This document shows positions 1 to 6,735 of a DNA stretch of 38,409 nucleotides, piece after piece (position 1 is the first letter of the stretch; each line of letters opens with the position of its first letter). The notes beneath the pieces were generated by a model. It ran no database searches and had not been told where the DNA came from. It saw only the letters and a program-made list of their open reading frames with translations. The position numbers and the translations under genes are program-made. The DNA is from a virus. The DNA lies in the IMG/VR virus record IMGVR_UViG_3300030116_002143, positions 1-38,409 of that record; one strand, given 5' to 3'.

Positions 1-100
1 AGGTGTGATCCAACAAACGTGCCGTTCTCTTATTCTTACACAAATTAACGTTAATACTGTGTTCGTGGTATTTCGTTTCCCAATTAGATAAACCGTACTT
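1..100. repeat. Terminal direct repeat, left copy
   Basis: Bases 3-100 are identical to 38312-38409. With one mismatch at base 2 the match covers 100 bp. It lies inside the helicase gene, whose frame continues correctly through the junction. This is what the ends of a contig from a circular or circularly permuted molecule look like. A true short terminal repeat on the virion DNA cannot be excluded from sequence alone. Confidence 0.95.
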
Positions 101-919
101 GTCACGCTTACGGTAAATCTCCACCACAAAAATAGCTTCCTGCTCGCCACCGTACCTGCCCGCATACAACCCAGCGGGGCGACCTGGTTCACCCGAACCG
201 CGCCCAGCTTGATGCACCAACCCGACAGGGACACGCTGCTTCTTAGCCCAACGTTTAACATTCTGAGCTTTTGTAGTCACACCAGTAGCGTCAGCGTCAC
301 CACCAGGTAACAACTCTAGGTAGTCGATCATCACGAAAGCAGGATCTCTACCCCACCATGCTCTAGCCTCATCCATAGCTGTCGCCATGTCCTCCAACCT
401 TAACGACTCGTCAATGATAGCGACACGGGAAAGTTCGTTAGCTCCCGCCTGTTCCAAATCTGCTAACAGATCCTTGTCGCCTTCTTTGATGCCTTCCTCA
501 ACAGACGCAGATGACCTGCCACGTAGCAGACAGTAAAGTTTCATCGTGACCAGTTCCCTAGGTTCATCCATTGAGAAGATGACTACGTGAGCGTCTGGTT
601 GGTTGACTAGGTTCCACACGATACTGTTCAACAGCATTTGCGATTTGCCTGTGTGTGATCTACCTACGACCATCATCACTTCGCCACGCCCGACACCGCG
701 GGTAGCTAAATCTATTTCACTGAGTCCCAAATACCAGCGTTCTGTCGGGTTTGAAACAAAACCTATCAGGTTGTCTACAACCGAGGAGGTTAAAACAAAC
801 GAGGTGGGTTTCTCTCCGCCTGGTGCGGGTGGGTGTACTTCGGAAGGAGCTTCGCCTGCAACAGTTTGTTGCGCTGCTGCGAGGCGACGACTCACTTCTT
901 CGGGGGTTTGTATTTCCAT
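1..919 (-). CDS. DnaB/RecA-like replicative helicase (N-terminal part; continues at 38242-38309)
   Basis: This is the 5' part of a 328-aa gene that closes across the contig ends; the remaining 22 codons and the stop lie at 38242-38309. It starts at ATG 919, just after the stop of the upstream gene. A Walker A motif, GRSHTGKS, is at residues 86-93, and a Walker B strand, FVMIDYLELL, is at about 195-204. Both are typical of the RecA-fold motor domain of DnaB-type 5'-3' helicases. The protein lacks the N-terminal primase-interacting domain of bacterial DnaB, and residues 1-50 look like a short flexible tail. It sits between a Cas4-like exonuclease and the primase, RusA and PP-loop genes, so a role in phage DNA unwinding is likely. 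A non-replicative RecA-like ATPase is the alternative. Confidence 0.85.
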   Translation of the reverse strand, partial: MEIQTPEEVSRRLAAAQQTVAGEAPSEVHPPAPGGEKPTSFVLTSSVVDNLIGFVSNPTERWYLGLSEIDLATRGVGRGEVMMVVGRSHTGKSQMLLNSIVWNLVNQPDAHVVIFSMDEPRELVTMKLYCLLRGRSSASVEEGIKEGDKDLLADLEQAGANELSRVAIIDESLRLEDMATAMDEARAWWGRDPAFVMIDYLELLPGGDADATGVTTKAQNVKRWAKKQRVPVGLVHQAGRGSGEPGRPAGLYAGRYGGEQEAIFVVEIYRKRDKYGLSNWETKYHEHSINVNLCKNKRTARLLDHT

Positions 920-922
920 AGG

Positions 923-1483
923 TTATAGGCGTGCGCGTATCTGCTTACCTATTTTTCCTAGTTCTTCACTGTCTTTACCAGTGAAAGGACACACAAAATG
1001 GTCAGGTACTTGTGAACTGCCATCTTGGTTAGACAACCATAGTGCTTTGTTGTTGTCTTTCTTGTGTTTATAGTCGGGTCCTTTAAGGTTGTTGAACGTG
1101 CCGTCTAGTTTCTTCTCCCAGTTGGGGTTCCACCAGTCACCTTTGTTGTTCATCAAGTCATCCCAGTATGACGCTTTGTCGCTACCACTGGCGGGACTAT
1201 TCCCCTTGGCAGGTTTCGCCACGGAATCACTCGTGTTGTTTGAGGGAACACTTTTGGAAAGCCTTCGCACTCCTTGTTCTGTCACCTCATATCCGACTCC
1301 CAAAGCCTCATAGTTAGCCATGTCGAGAGTGGTTCCCCATTCTTCGATCTGTTTAACTATTTCTTCTTGGGTTGCGCCTTCAGCTACCGTGATGGTCACT
1401 GAACATGACGCTTCAGCAGGCTCATAATCGCCTGTTTGTATTACTTGTCTACGGAAAACCGTAAACGAATTGCCTTCTGGCAT
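923..1483 (-). CDS. Unknown protein between helicase and exonuclease
   Basis: A 186-aa protein with start ATG 1483, preceded by AGGAGAAA. I recognise no family. Residues 1-75 look folded (beta strands, then an acidic helix). Residues 75-105 are a Ser/Lys/Pro-rich linker, and residues 105-186 are rich in Trp, Asn and Lys with WWNPNW and DHFVCPFTGK segments. It ends 3 bases before the helicase start and begins 15 bases after the exonuclease stop. The context suggests a DNA-replication accessory such as an ssDNA-binding or helicase-loading protein, but no motif proves this. Confidence 0.8.
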   Translation of the reverse strand: MPEGNSFTVFRRQVIQTGDYEPAEASCSVTITVAEGATQEEIVKQIEEWGTTLDMANYEALGVGYEVTEQGVRRLSKSVPSNNTSDSVAKPAKGNSPASGSDKASYWDDLMNNKGDWWNPNWEKKLDGTFNNLKGPDYKHKKDNNKALWLSNQDGSSQVPDHFVCPFTGKDSEELGKIGKQIRARL

Positions 1484-1498
1484 AATAGTTTCTCCTAA

Positions 1499-2332
1499 CT
1501 ATAGTTGCTTGAACGGGTCTGGACCCGCAAACCTACCACGACATGTTGACCATGCGCCACACCACTTTGGTGAACAGTGCCAACCACTCATTTGGAGAGG
1601 CCACACTGGTAGGTCTGCTGTGATTAGTGTCCCCGCTGACCGAGCAAGAGCAACCAAACTAGCCCAGTCTGCGGGTCCACATTCGACAACGTTGCGATGA
1701 ACTTTGCCTTTCACAAGATGAACGAACTCGAACTCCATCGGTTCGTTGATGCCACCGTCAATCATTGAGGCGACAGCGAACGTGTAAGCGGCAGCTTGAA
1801 GTGACCACCGTTTCTTCTCCCAGTCGTCAGATGGTTTACGACCAGGGTTTTTCCAATCGACTATGGGTGCGGGGTGGTGTTGCAGTAAATCTATCGTGCC
1901 GTGTAACCATATTTCAGGTTTGTGATCCACCACTAAAGGTATTTCAAATTTGTGTTCAACAGCTTGAGGGTTCAAATCGGGGCGCACCTCATCCCACCAC
2001 ACGGCAGAGTTCAACTCGATTATCTCCACACATTCTTCTTCGTTCTTGTGATTCCATCTCATAATCTCATGGGCGTTAGTGTTCCAATATGACAATGAGT
2101 CAGCTATCGTCTGATCCCGACTGGTGTGTTCACCCGTGTCGATGAAAGTCTGTAAACACACTTCGATGCCGTGATGCACAGCGCTACCTATCATCGTTGA
2201 GGTGGACTCGGTGGATTTAGAGATGCCCAGCATGTCCTGTCTCGCACGTTCAGGACACATAGCTAAACTACCCAGCCATGACTGTCTGAGGATGATCCTG
2301 TCATCTTCTAACCACACTGATTTTTGTACCAT
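1499..2332 (-). CDS. Cas4/RecB-like PD-(D/E)XK exonuclease with Fe-S cysteines
   Basis: A 277-aa protein. The nuclease core residues appear in the order expected for RecB/Cas4-family enzymes: His53-His54, Asp148 in GTIDLL, Asp159-Trp-Lys161, then Gln179...Tyr183. One Cys (C26, in MCPERAR) precedes the core and three follow it (C253, C258, C264). This is the arrangement that binds a 4Fe-4S cluster in Cas4 and AddB. Such enzymes resect DNA ends, and in phages they usually sit with replication and recombination genes, as here. No cas1, cas2 or CRISPR array is present, so a role in CRISPR adaptation is not indicated. The start is ATG 2332, and the upstream gap holds the CTAGG repeats. Confidence 0.9.
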   Translation of the reverse strand: MVQKSVWLEDDRIILRQSWLGSLAMCPERARQDMLGISKSTESTSTMIGSAVHHGIEVCLQTFIDTGEHTSRDQTIADSLSYWNTNAHEIMRWNHKNEEECVEIIELNSAVWWDEVRPDLNPQAVEHKFEIPLVVDHKPEIWLHGTIDLLQHHPAPIVDWKNPGRKPSDDWEKKRWSLQAAAYTFAVASMIDGGINEPMEFEFVHLVKGKVHRNVVECGPADWASLVALARSAGTLITADLPVWPLQMSGWHCSPKWCGAWSTCRGRFAGPDPFKQL

Positions 2333-2382
2333 GTGTTACACCTTAACATATATTCTTGACATGTAAACTATTTCCCCACTAG

Positions 2383-2463
2383 GCTAGTACTAGGCTAGGC
2401 TAGGCAAGCACAAGTATTGACTACAACCGAGCATACCAAGTGCTAGTACTAGGCTAGGCTAGG
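2383..2463. repeat. CTAGG repeat pair upstream of the exonuclease gene
   Basis: A 22-bp sequence built from CTAGT/ACTAGG/CTAGG units occurs twice as a perfect direct repeat (2383-2404 and 2442-2463), 59 bp apart. The second copy contains the stop codon of the cytosine methyltransferase gene. A TTGTAGTCAAT box (minus strand) lies between the copies. The same 5-bp unit forms a six-copy array at 10746-10775. Confidence 0.85.
2398..2429 (-). promoter_or_regulatory. TTGTAGTCAAT-GCTTGCCTAGCC element, copy 2
   Basis: Read on the minus strand, this carries TTGTAGTCAAT followed after a short spacer by GCTTGCCTAGCCTAG. That is almost the same string as 10719-10755 on the plus strand. It points at the exonuclease gene about 70 bp downstream. 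I see no convincing -35/-10 pair within it, so an operator or other protein-binding role is more likely than a plain sigma-70 promoter. Confidence 0.55.
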
Positions 2464-3417
2464 GGACAGTTGCTTTCTGACAGCTCCTAAAATTATTCTC
2501 GCTCCTAGTACGGGAACTGCCATTCCGATCTGTTTTCTCACAGATTCCTTACCGCCCATAAAGTTGAATGAGTCGGGGAAAGTCTGAAACCTGGCGCGTT
2601 CACGGTTGGTTAAAGCTCTGTTCTCCCAATGGTATCCGTGACCTCCTCCACCCGAAGCTGCCAGCACCGTGTAAGCGGGTTCAGCGGGGTTTGTTTTTCT
2701 ATAACATGTAGAGATTTGCAATTTGTTTACCATGCGTAGATGCTCAGGTAAATCTGCTTGCCAAACATTCTCACCAGGTTTTATGTAAGATAACCTTTCG
2801 ACAACTTTCGGAGGGTGCTTTGTTTTCTCATTGTTTGTAGCCCACTCAGGGATATCTGAGAGAGCTTCACGAGCTGTGACTATCCGACCAGAGGGTTCAG
2901 GTACTTCAAACTTCAAACCGAGATCGTTACGAAACCCTACTATCACATATCTGTGACGTTTCTGAGGTACACCGTATTCCTCAAACTTGTATTTGTGGAC
3001 ACTCAACTCGTAACCGTAATCACCTGCAGCTGCAAGAGCATCAGTTATTATTTCCAAAGCTCCATTAGTGGTGATACCCGACACGTTTTCAGCTACAAAA
3101 AACTTTGGTGAACGCAAATTAAGATACTCCACACCGTAAGAATACAAACCGCCAAAAGAACCCTCTAAACCTTTACTCTTGCCAGCAATCGAAAAGTCGT
3201 TACAAGGAAACCCGTACATGAAACCATCCACATAAGGTAATCGTTCAATGTCAAATTCTTTTATGTCAGCACACAAAACGTTAGGTGACACGTTCAGATA
3301 AAAAGAATTAACAGCATCAAACTCGTAGTCGATAGCAAACTTGTGATCGAAACCTGCTTGTTTAGCGCCAAGAGCCATGCCACCAGCGCCACAAAAAAAC
3401 TCTCCAACAGTAAACAT
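2449..3417 (-). CDS. DNA (cytosine-5-)-methyltransferase
   Basis: A 322-aa enzyme that should transfer a methyl group from SAM to C5 of cytosine in a DNA target. The ordered C5-MTase motifs are visible: motif I FCGAGGMALG (8-17), motif IV GFPCNDFS with catalytic Cys72, motif VI AENV (109-112), motif VIII QKRHRY (152-157), motif IX around RERARFQTFP, and motif X GMAVPVLGARI near the end. The region between VIII and IX is the target-recognition domain. No restriction endonuclease partner is adjacent, so it is an orphan MTase, plausibly protecting phage DNA from host restriction. Its start overlaps the upstream stop as TAATG. Confidence 0.96.
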   Translation of the reverse strand: MFTVGEFFCGAGGMALGAKQAGFDHKFAIDYEFDAVNSFYLNVSPNVLCADIKEFDIERLPYVDGFMYGFPCNDFSIAGKSKGLEGSFGGLYSYGVEYLNLRSPKFFVAENVSGITTNGALEIITDALAAAGDYGYELSVHKYKFEEYGVPQKRHRYVIVGFRNDLGLKFEVPEPSGRIVTAREALSDIPEWATNNEKTKHPPKVVERLSYIKPGENVWQADLPEHLRMVNKLQISTCYRKTNPAEPAYTVLAASGGGGHGYHWENRALTNRERARFQTFPDSFNFMGGKESVRKQIGMAVPVLGARIILGAVRKQLSPSLA

Positions 3418-3704
3418 TATTCTGTTTCTTTTTCGCCTTGTATGACCTTAAAGTTTCTTTCCACATCAGGTTGCTCGGTTTCTTTCTGCACTCTCTGATA
3501 TTGCGGTGAGATCAGTTCAGCTAACTCTGATAAAAAATATTCGTAAGCTGTTTGTTGGTTGTAAACAAAATCCCCGATCCTGGTTAACGCTTCCTGGATG
3601 GTGAGATAGTTGATGCCTACAACGTCAGCTAATGTTTGCTCAGGAAGGATAACTATTTCCTCTAAGCGTTGTAGTCGTTCCTCGATGGTTTGTTCTTCTG
3701 ACAT
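3417..3704 (-). CDS. Small acidic helical protein, unknown
   Basis: A 95-aa protein translationally coupled (TAATG) to the cytosine MTase. Mostly helical and acidic; residues 1-20 (EEQTIEERLQRLEEIV) look like a short coiled coil, followed by a segment at about 25-45 that could be a helix-turn-helix (TLADVVGINYLTIQEALTRI), which I rate as weak. Its start ATG 3704 has GAAAGGAAG three bases upstream. The leader contains a long hairpin at 3727-3777 whose loop can pair with that Shine-Dalgarno. A regulator or partner of the MTase is possible but unproven. Confidence 0.75.
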   Translation of the reverse strand: MSEEQTIEERLQRLEEIVILPEQTLADVVGINYLTIQEALTRIGDFVYNQQTAYEYFLSELAELISPQYQRVQKETEQPDVERNFKVIQGEKETE

Positions 3705-3726
3705 GTTCTTCCTTTCGGTTAGTGGT

Positions 3727-3777
3727 GAGAACAGGAGGGGCTAAAGAAAGGAAGTTAACCTAGCCCCCCCTGTCCTC
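3727..3777 (-). promoter_or_regulatory. Long RNA hairpin with anti-Shine-Dalgarno loop
   Basis: In the leftward transcript the arms GAGGACAGGGGGGGCUA and UAGCCCCUCCUGUUCUC form 17 consecutive pairs, 15 Watson-Crick and two G-U. In the opposite strand the two G-U positions become A-C mismatches, so the structure suits the minus-strand RNA. The 17-nt loop contains CUUCCUUUC, the exact complement of the GAAAGGAAG ribosome site at 3708-3716. No U-tract follows, so it is not a typical terminator. Confidence 0.6.
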
Positions 3778-3831
3778 GACAAGAGGAGGGTTTCTTGTTG
3801 TGTATAAAAGTAGTTGACTGAGACCAGTCCG

Positions 3832-4281
3832 TCAAGTCATTAGTTCTTTTAAGAGAGACTCACATTCTTTTACAGTATTTTCCAATTCAAGTATCTCTAA
3901 ACTGGTAAGAGTATCCAACTCATCCTCATCGTCTAATGTTTCCAAAGAACTATCACGTAGCCATTCAAGCTCCCCAAGAAACAAGCCATAGTCATGTTCA
4001 ATTTGTTTCAGGAAAGATAGGTTTGGATTAGCAGAAAATTCTTTAGCAAGCCTGTGCTGCACCTCGCTATCCAACTCGACCTCATCTAATTTTAATTTTT
4101 CTAACAGCACAGGTAAATGTAAATGATCCCGAAATACACAGTCACATTTTCTTGGACAGTTTTCCGTTGGGAAAGGTACTTCCCACATCCATCTGCCATA
4201 CTCCGCACTTTCAAACCACTCCACATTTTTGGCATTAGATGTTATTATTTCAACAGCTAATTTTATTGTTTGTTCTTTCAA
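3832..4281 (-). CDS. Unknown acidic protein with a CPRKCDC cysteine motif
   Basis: 149 aa with start TTG 4281, chosen because GAAAGGAAG lies 5 bases upstream. A GTG at 4311 would give ten more residues but would fall almost at the predicted transcription start. Residues 1-60 are compact with a Cys-rich PRKCDC stretch that could bind a metal. The C-terminal half is strongly acidic and helical with leucine repeats. I do not recognise it. An extended -10 promoter sits just upstream and the long leader hairpin follows, so this gene appears to begin a sub-operon with the cytosine MTase. Confidence 0.75.
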   Translation of the reverse strand: MKEQTIKLAVEIITSNAKNVEWFESAEYGRWMWEVPFPTENCPRKCDCVFRDHLHLPVLLEKLKLDEVELDSEVQHRLAKEFSANPNLSFLKQIEHDYGLFLGELEWLRDSSLETLDDEDELDTLTSLEILELENTVKECESLLKELMT

Positions 4282-4321
4282 TTTCTTCCTTTCATAAAAT
4301 GCTATTTGCACCTACGAATAT

Positions 4322-4330
4322 ATTATAACA
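4322..4330 (-). promoter_or_regulatory. Extended -10 promoter (TGTTATAAT)
   Basis: On the minus strand TGTTATAAT reads as an extended -10 (TGnTATAAT), and a TTGACA lies a little upstream but too close (8 bp) to be its -35. Predicted initiation near 4315 is just ahead of the 3832-4281 gene. Confidence 0.5.
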
Positions 4331-4395
4331 CACCTTGTCAAGTCGTGATTGTGCAAACACCCTCTAAACCGACCAAATCAAATTGTAAAACCGCA

Positions 4396-4432
4396 GGTCA
4401 GAGACTTTTTTTATTTTTTTTTACTCTGATCC
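4396..4432 (-). other. Hairpin with A-rich loop at a gene end
   Basis: On the minus strand TCAGAG and CTCTGA pair, with two more G-C pairs past a bulged A. They enclose a loop made almost only of A (T on the plus strand). The loop contains the stop codon of the 4421-4564 gene. A terminator would need U after the stem, which is absent in the leftward RNA, so the role is unclear. Confidence 0.35.
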
Positions 4433-4564
4433 CCATGAGCTGTACGAAACACGGTGATTGATAGCACGTTTACGTTCAGGTTGTTTAGCTTCCTCGTCAC
4501 GTTGCCTCAAATATTCTTCGCGGGTGATTGAAGTGTGTTCACCCGATGGTGTTATACCCATCAT
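4421..4564 (-). CDS. Small basic protein, unknown
   Basis: 47 aa starting at ATG 4564 (a second ATG at 4561 is possible) with AAAGGAAAAG upstream. It begins MMGITPSGEHTS, continues with a charged helix (REEYLRQRDEEAKQPERKR) and ends YSSWGSE. No family is recognised. Spacing and ribosome site match its neighbours, which supports a real gene. Confidence 0.6.
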   Translation of the reverse strand: MMGITPSGEHTSITREEYLRQRDEEAKQPERKRAINHRVSYSSWGSE

Positions 4565-4592
4565 CTTTTCCTTTCTATTATTTGTTTACCTA

Positions 4593-5120
4593 TCATTGCT
4601 TCCTTTCTACTGTCACGATGGTGTCGTTATGCCAACCACCATGAGGTACAAGAAGAATCTCCTCTATCTCAAAACCATTAGTCTTACCCATCCCACCAGA
4701 GTTCCACCCACAAGAGATAACCACACCATTCTTCTTAACGATGCGACCTATCTCTTTCTTCAGATCACCCCAAAAGGATGCCTGTGTATCTTTCATAGTC
4801 ACAGTTCTGCCAACATTCTGATAACATTCAGAAACTTGACGGGGACTATATGGTGGATCAAACAATACACAATGTATGTCATCATCTTTCCAACGCTGCA
4901 AAAAATCCAACGCATCTTCATGGTAATCAGCTTCAAACTCAGGGTTCAAATCGTTTGTATGCGAACAATCCCATTTGAACACGCTGTTACGCACAAAAGG
5001 ATCAAGTATATAACCACCATAAATAGGAGGTGACTTAATGTAACGCTCAATCAACTCCCGTATAGGTTTGATCGTAAATGTTTCCGAATTGGGCATCGCC
5101 CACTTTCTGCTAATTATCAT
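4593..5120 (-). CDS. DNA amino-methyltransferase (adenine-N6 or cytosine-N4 type)
   Basis: 175 aa. The catalytic DPPY is at 88-91 (VLFDPPYSP), and a degenerate SAM-binding motif I, ILDPFVRNS, is at 38-46, preceded by a motif X-like FTIKPIRELIERY. The order X-I-IV differs from the other amino-MTase of this genome at 12095-12592, so the two are not recent duplicates. Motif I lacks the usual FxGxG, so activity or SAM affinity may be altered. The start (ATG 5120) overlaps the upstream stop as ATGA. Likely role: modification of phage DNA against restriction. No cognate nuclease is visible. Confidence 0.85.
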   Translation of the reverse strand: MIISRKWAMPNSETFTIKPIRELIERYIKSPPIYGGYILDPFVRNSVFKWDCSHTNDLNPEFEADYHEDALDFLQRWKDDDIHCVLFDPPYSPRQVSECYQNVGRTVTMKDTQASFWGDLKKEIGRIVKKNGVVISCGWNSGGMGKTNGFEIEEILLVPHGGWHNDTIVTVERKQ

Positions 5121-5290
5121 TCGTCTTTAGATTCCCAGTCGCGTGTCAACGCGCTCACATACTCGACAGCTCTGTCATAATCCTGGAACAGTTCACGGAT
5201 ACGCCCATCCTGGACAACCACCCACCTGCTCGTAGACAGACCAGCACCCATCGGAATGATCCTGCGTTGTATCTTCAAATCAGTTCTCAT
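5117..5290 (-). CDS. Small protein, unknown (57 aa)
   Basis: Starts at ATG 5290 with GAGG 8 bases upstream and ends overlapping the next start (ATGA). The centre reads TSRWVVVQDGRIRELFQDYD, like a short beta-hairpin followed by a helix. This resembles many small phage proteins of unknown role. Codon use and tight coupling support it as a real gene. Confidence 0.75.
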   Translation of the reverse strand: MRTDLKIQRRIIPMGAGLSTSRWVVVQDGRIRELFQDYDRAVEYVSALTRDWESKDE

Positions 5291-5361
5291 ACTGACACCT
5301 CAACAGTTGAGGGTAGAGACTTGCCGCACCCCCATACGATCAAGCCTCCACCCATCAACAT
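5287..5361 (-). CDS. Possible 24-aa hydrophobic peptide
   Basis: A 25-codon frame from ATG 5361 that ends by an ATGA overlap with the next start. It begins MLMGGGLIVWGCGKSL. It fills an otherwise empty gap in a tightly packed operon, but the ribosome site is weak and the length is too short to judge. Confidence 0.3.
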   Translation of the reverse strand: MLMGGGLIVWGCGKSLPSTVEVSV

Positions 5362-5365
5362 CCTG

Positions 5366-5611
5366 TCACCCCACCAACGGTGAAGTGAGAGACTGTATAG
5401 CGATACGTTTACCATCAGCATAAGTATGCACCCTTATCTTGATACCTCTACGCTTACCTGCTTGGTAAGCTGAAGATCTGAAAGAGTCTACCTTAGTATT
5501 AAAATCCACTCCTTGTGATAACACTCTAGGCACACCGTCAAACCACGACTCCCAGTCGTAGCTCTCTGTTCGTTGTACTGATTTGGGAAACTCGGTTAAT
5601 ATCTCTGCCAT
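5366..5611 (-). CDS. Small basic protein, unknown (81 aa)
   Basis: Start ATG 5611 is preceded by AAAGGAGAGG and overlaps the lysozyme-like gene's stop (TAATG). Upstream in-frame codons to 5656 lie inside that gene and are unlikely to be used. The pattern is YDWESWFDG near residue 19, then a basic helix (SFRSSAYQAGKRRGIKIRV) and a strand ending in IAIQSL. I know this pattern only as a hypothetical small protein seen in phages of Gram-positive bacteria; the function is unknown. Confidence 0.75.
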   Translation of the reverse strand: MAEILTEFPKSVQRTESYDWESWFDGVPRVLSQGVDFNTKVDSFRSSAYQAGKRRGIKIRVHTYADGKRIAIQSLTSPLVG

Positions 5612-6321
5612 TAACCTCTCCTTTCTGTTACTGCGAGACCGCTCTGATCCCAACACTTTTTAGATGGACTCCAATGTTTCCACCCATTAGATCCACTATC
5701 ATAAAACAATTTAGCTGCTGTTGCCACGTTCGCTTCCAAATCAAACGGACTGAAAGCTCCCATGTTTGCAGCTTCTGACCTAAAAGACCAGTAGCGCGCT
5801 AAAATTTGGAAAGCACCCACAGCTAAAGCATCAGACACAGCGTCATTGTGCGTGTCATCAGGCATCGCACTACTCTCACAAAAAGCAACCCTCAACGCCC
5901 ACTCAGAGTGGTCATCAAGCCAATAGATATCAACCAACTCTCTTAAAGTTTTCTTATCCTGGTGGAATCCAGTAGGCAGATCAGGATGCCAGTCAGCTAA
6001 CACCGCCTCAGCACCACCCAAATACTTTACGTGAGCTTTACGTGTACGTGGACCATAAATACCATCAACCTGCTGCATCCCTAAAAACTCTTGCAGTTCG
6101 ACTACATCAGAGCCACGTTTATACATCCCAAATGGATAGTTATACATCAACGTTGGTGCTACCGTAGAGGCAACCCACAGCTTGTCCAACACAGTAGTCG
6201 TAGTTGTCGTGGTCGTTGTTGTAGTCAACACAGGTGGCGATGGTCGCTGCGCCTCATGCAAAGGCACGTTCGGATACCACGCCACCAGGATGCAACACAC
6301 CCCAGCTATGAGCAGCTTCAT
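5611..6321 (-). CDS. Exported lysozyme/Rpf-like peptidoglycan hydrolase with PG-binding domain
   Basis: 236 aa. Residues 1-15 (MKLLIAGVCCILVAW) are a signal peptide or anchor, possibly lipobox-like at the Cys pair. Residues 33-43 are eleven consecutive Thr, encoded with all four Thr codons. Residues 65-105 look like a PG_binding_1 repeat (GSDVVELQEFL...DGIYGPRT). Residues 138-225 resemble the lysozyme/transglycosylase fold: WALRVAFCES with presumed catalytic Glu149, then GAFQIL. Cys148 and Cys223 could form a disulphide, as in resuscitation-promoting factors. It lies in the early-type leftward operon, far from the late endolysin. It may modify the host wall during growth, block superinfection or act at release. 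The poly-Thr linker and Rpf likeness fit an actinobacterial host (inference). Confidence 0.8.
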   Translation of the reverse strand: MKLLIAGVCCILVAWYPNVPLHEAQRPSPPVLTTTTTTTTTTTVLDKLWVASTVAPTLMYNYPFGMYKRGSDVVELQEFLGMQQVDGIYGPRTRKAHVKYLGGAEAVLADWHPDLPTGFHQDKKTLRELVDIYWLDDHSEWALRVAFCESSAMPDDTHNDAVSDALAVGAFQILARYWSFRSEAANMGAFSPFDLEANVATAAKLFYDSGSNGWKHWSPSKKCWDQSGLAVTERRG

Positions 6322-6437
6322 TCAAAATCCTCAGGCATCGGATCACGCTCTTGCCTAATAGCACGAAGTTTGTAAAATTCCTCCAAGATACGATCCAGCT
6401 CTTGTAAATCTTCCAAATATTCTTTCATCCTACTCAT
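6318..6437 (-). CDS. Small helical protein (39 aa)
   Basis: From ATG 6437, with GGGGATGAAG upstream; a second ATG at 6428 is possible. The sequence MSRMKEYLEDLQELDRILEE predicts one amphipathic acidic helix. It overlaps the start of the lysozyme-like gene by ATGA and the end of the upstream gene by 8 bases. Function unknown. Confidence 0.6.
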   Translation of the reverse strand: MSRMKEYLEDLQELDRILEEFYKLRAIRQERDPMPEDFE

Positions 6438-6723
6438 CTTCATCCCCTATAAACTCAACACTAATGCTACGAACACGCTTCCATCCGAACTCATCGGTGT
6501 GAAACTCTACATAAACAGGGTAGCTACCATCACCGAAAGCAGTCCGTGTAACCACGCCCAGTCCATCAATAGCCTCGCTAAACAATTCGTCTATTGTGGG
6601 TTCAACAACCTCAGCGTAATCGTAGCTGTCGTTCTTAATGTAACACGGATCAACGATCATAATAGTTCCCGAATCAACCGAAACTTCCCCGATCTTAACC
6701 CTGTGACCAAACTTTATATCCAC
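6430..6723 (-). CDS. DUF4241-like small beta protein
   Basis: 97 aa with start GTG 6723, preceded by AAAGGAAAATTA. The segment DSGTIMIVDPCYI, followed by a loop and GDGSYPVYVEF, is the pattern I associate with DUF4241-type proteins found in phages and bacteria. Function is unknown, possibly ligand binding. I am moderately sure of the family and sure that the gene is real. Confidence 0.75.
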   Translation of the reverse strand: MDIKFGHRVKIGEVSVDSGTIMIVDPCYIKNDSYDYAEVVEPTIDELFSEAIDGLGVVTRTAFGDGSYPVYVEFHTDEFGWKRVRSISVEFIGDEDE

Positions 6724-6735
6724 TAATTTTCCTTT

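Noticed and set aside
603-1073. A plus-strand frame over the helicase start
   Set aside because: Antisense to the Walker A region of the helicase; no ribosome site.
2357-2362. TTGACA on the plus strand as a -35 box
   Set aside because: No plausible -10 at 16-18 bp and no plus-strand gene downstream.
3764-3777. Leader hairpin as an intrinsic terminator
   Set aside because: No U-tract follows the stem in the leftward transcript.
4458-5033. A 191-aa plus-strand frame over the amino-MTase
   Set aside because: Antisense to a gene with clear DPPY and motif I; codon pattern is a mirror shadow.
6218-6229. TTGTAGTCAAC near-match to the regulatory box
   Set aside because: It falls inside the Thr codon run of the lysozyme-like gene and is explained by that coding.
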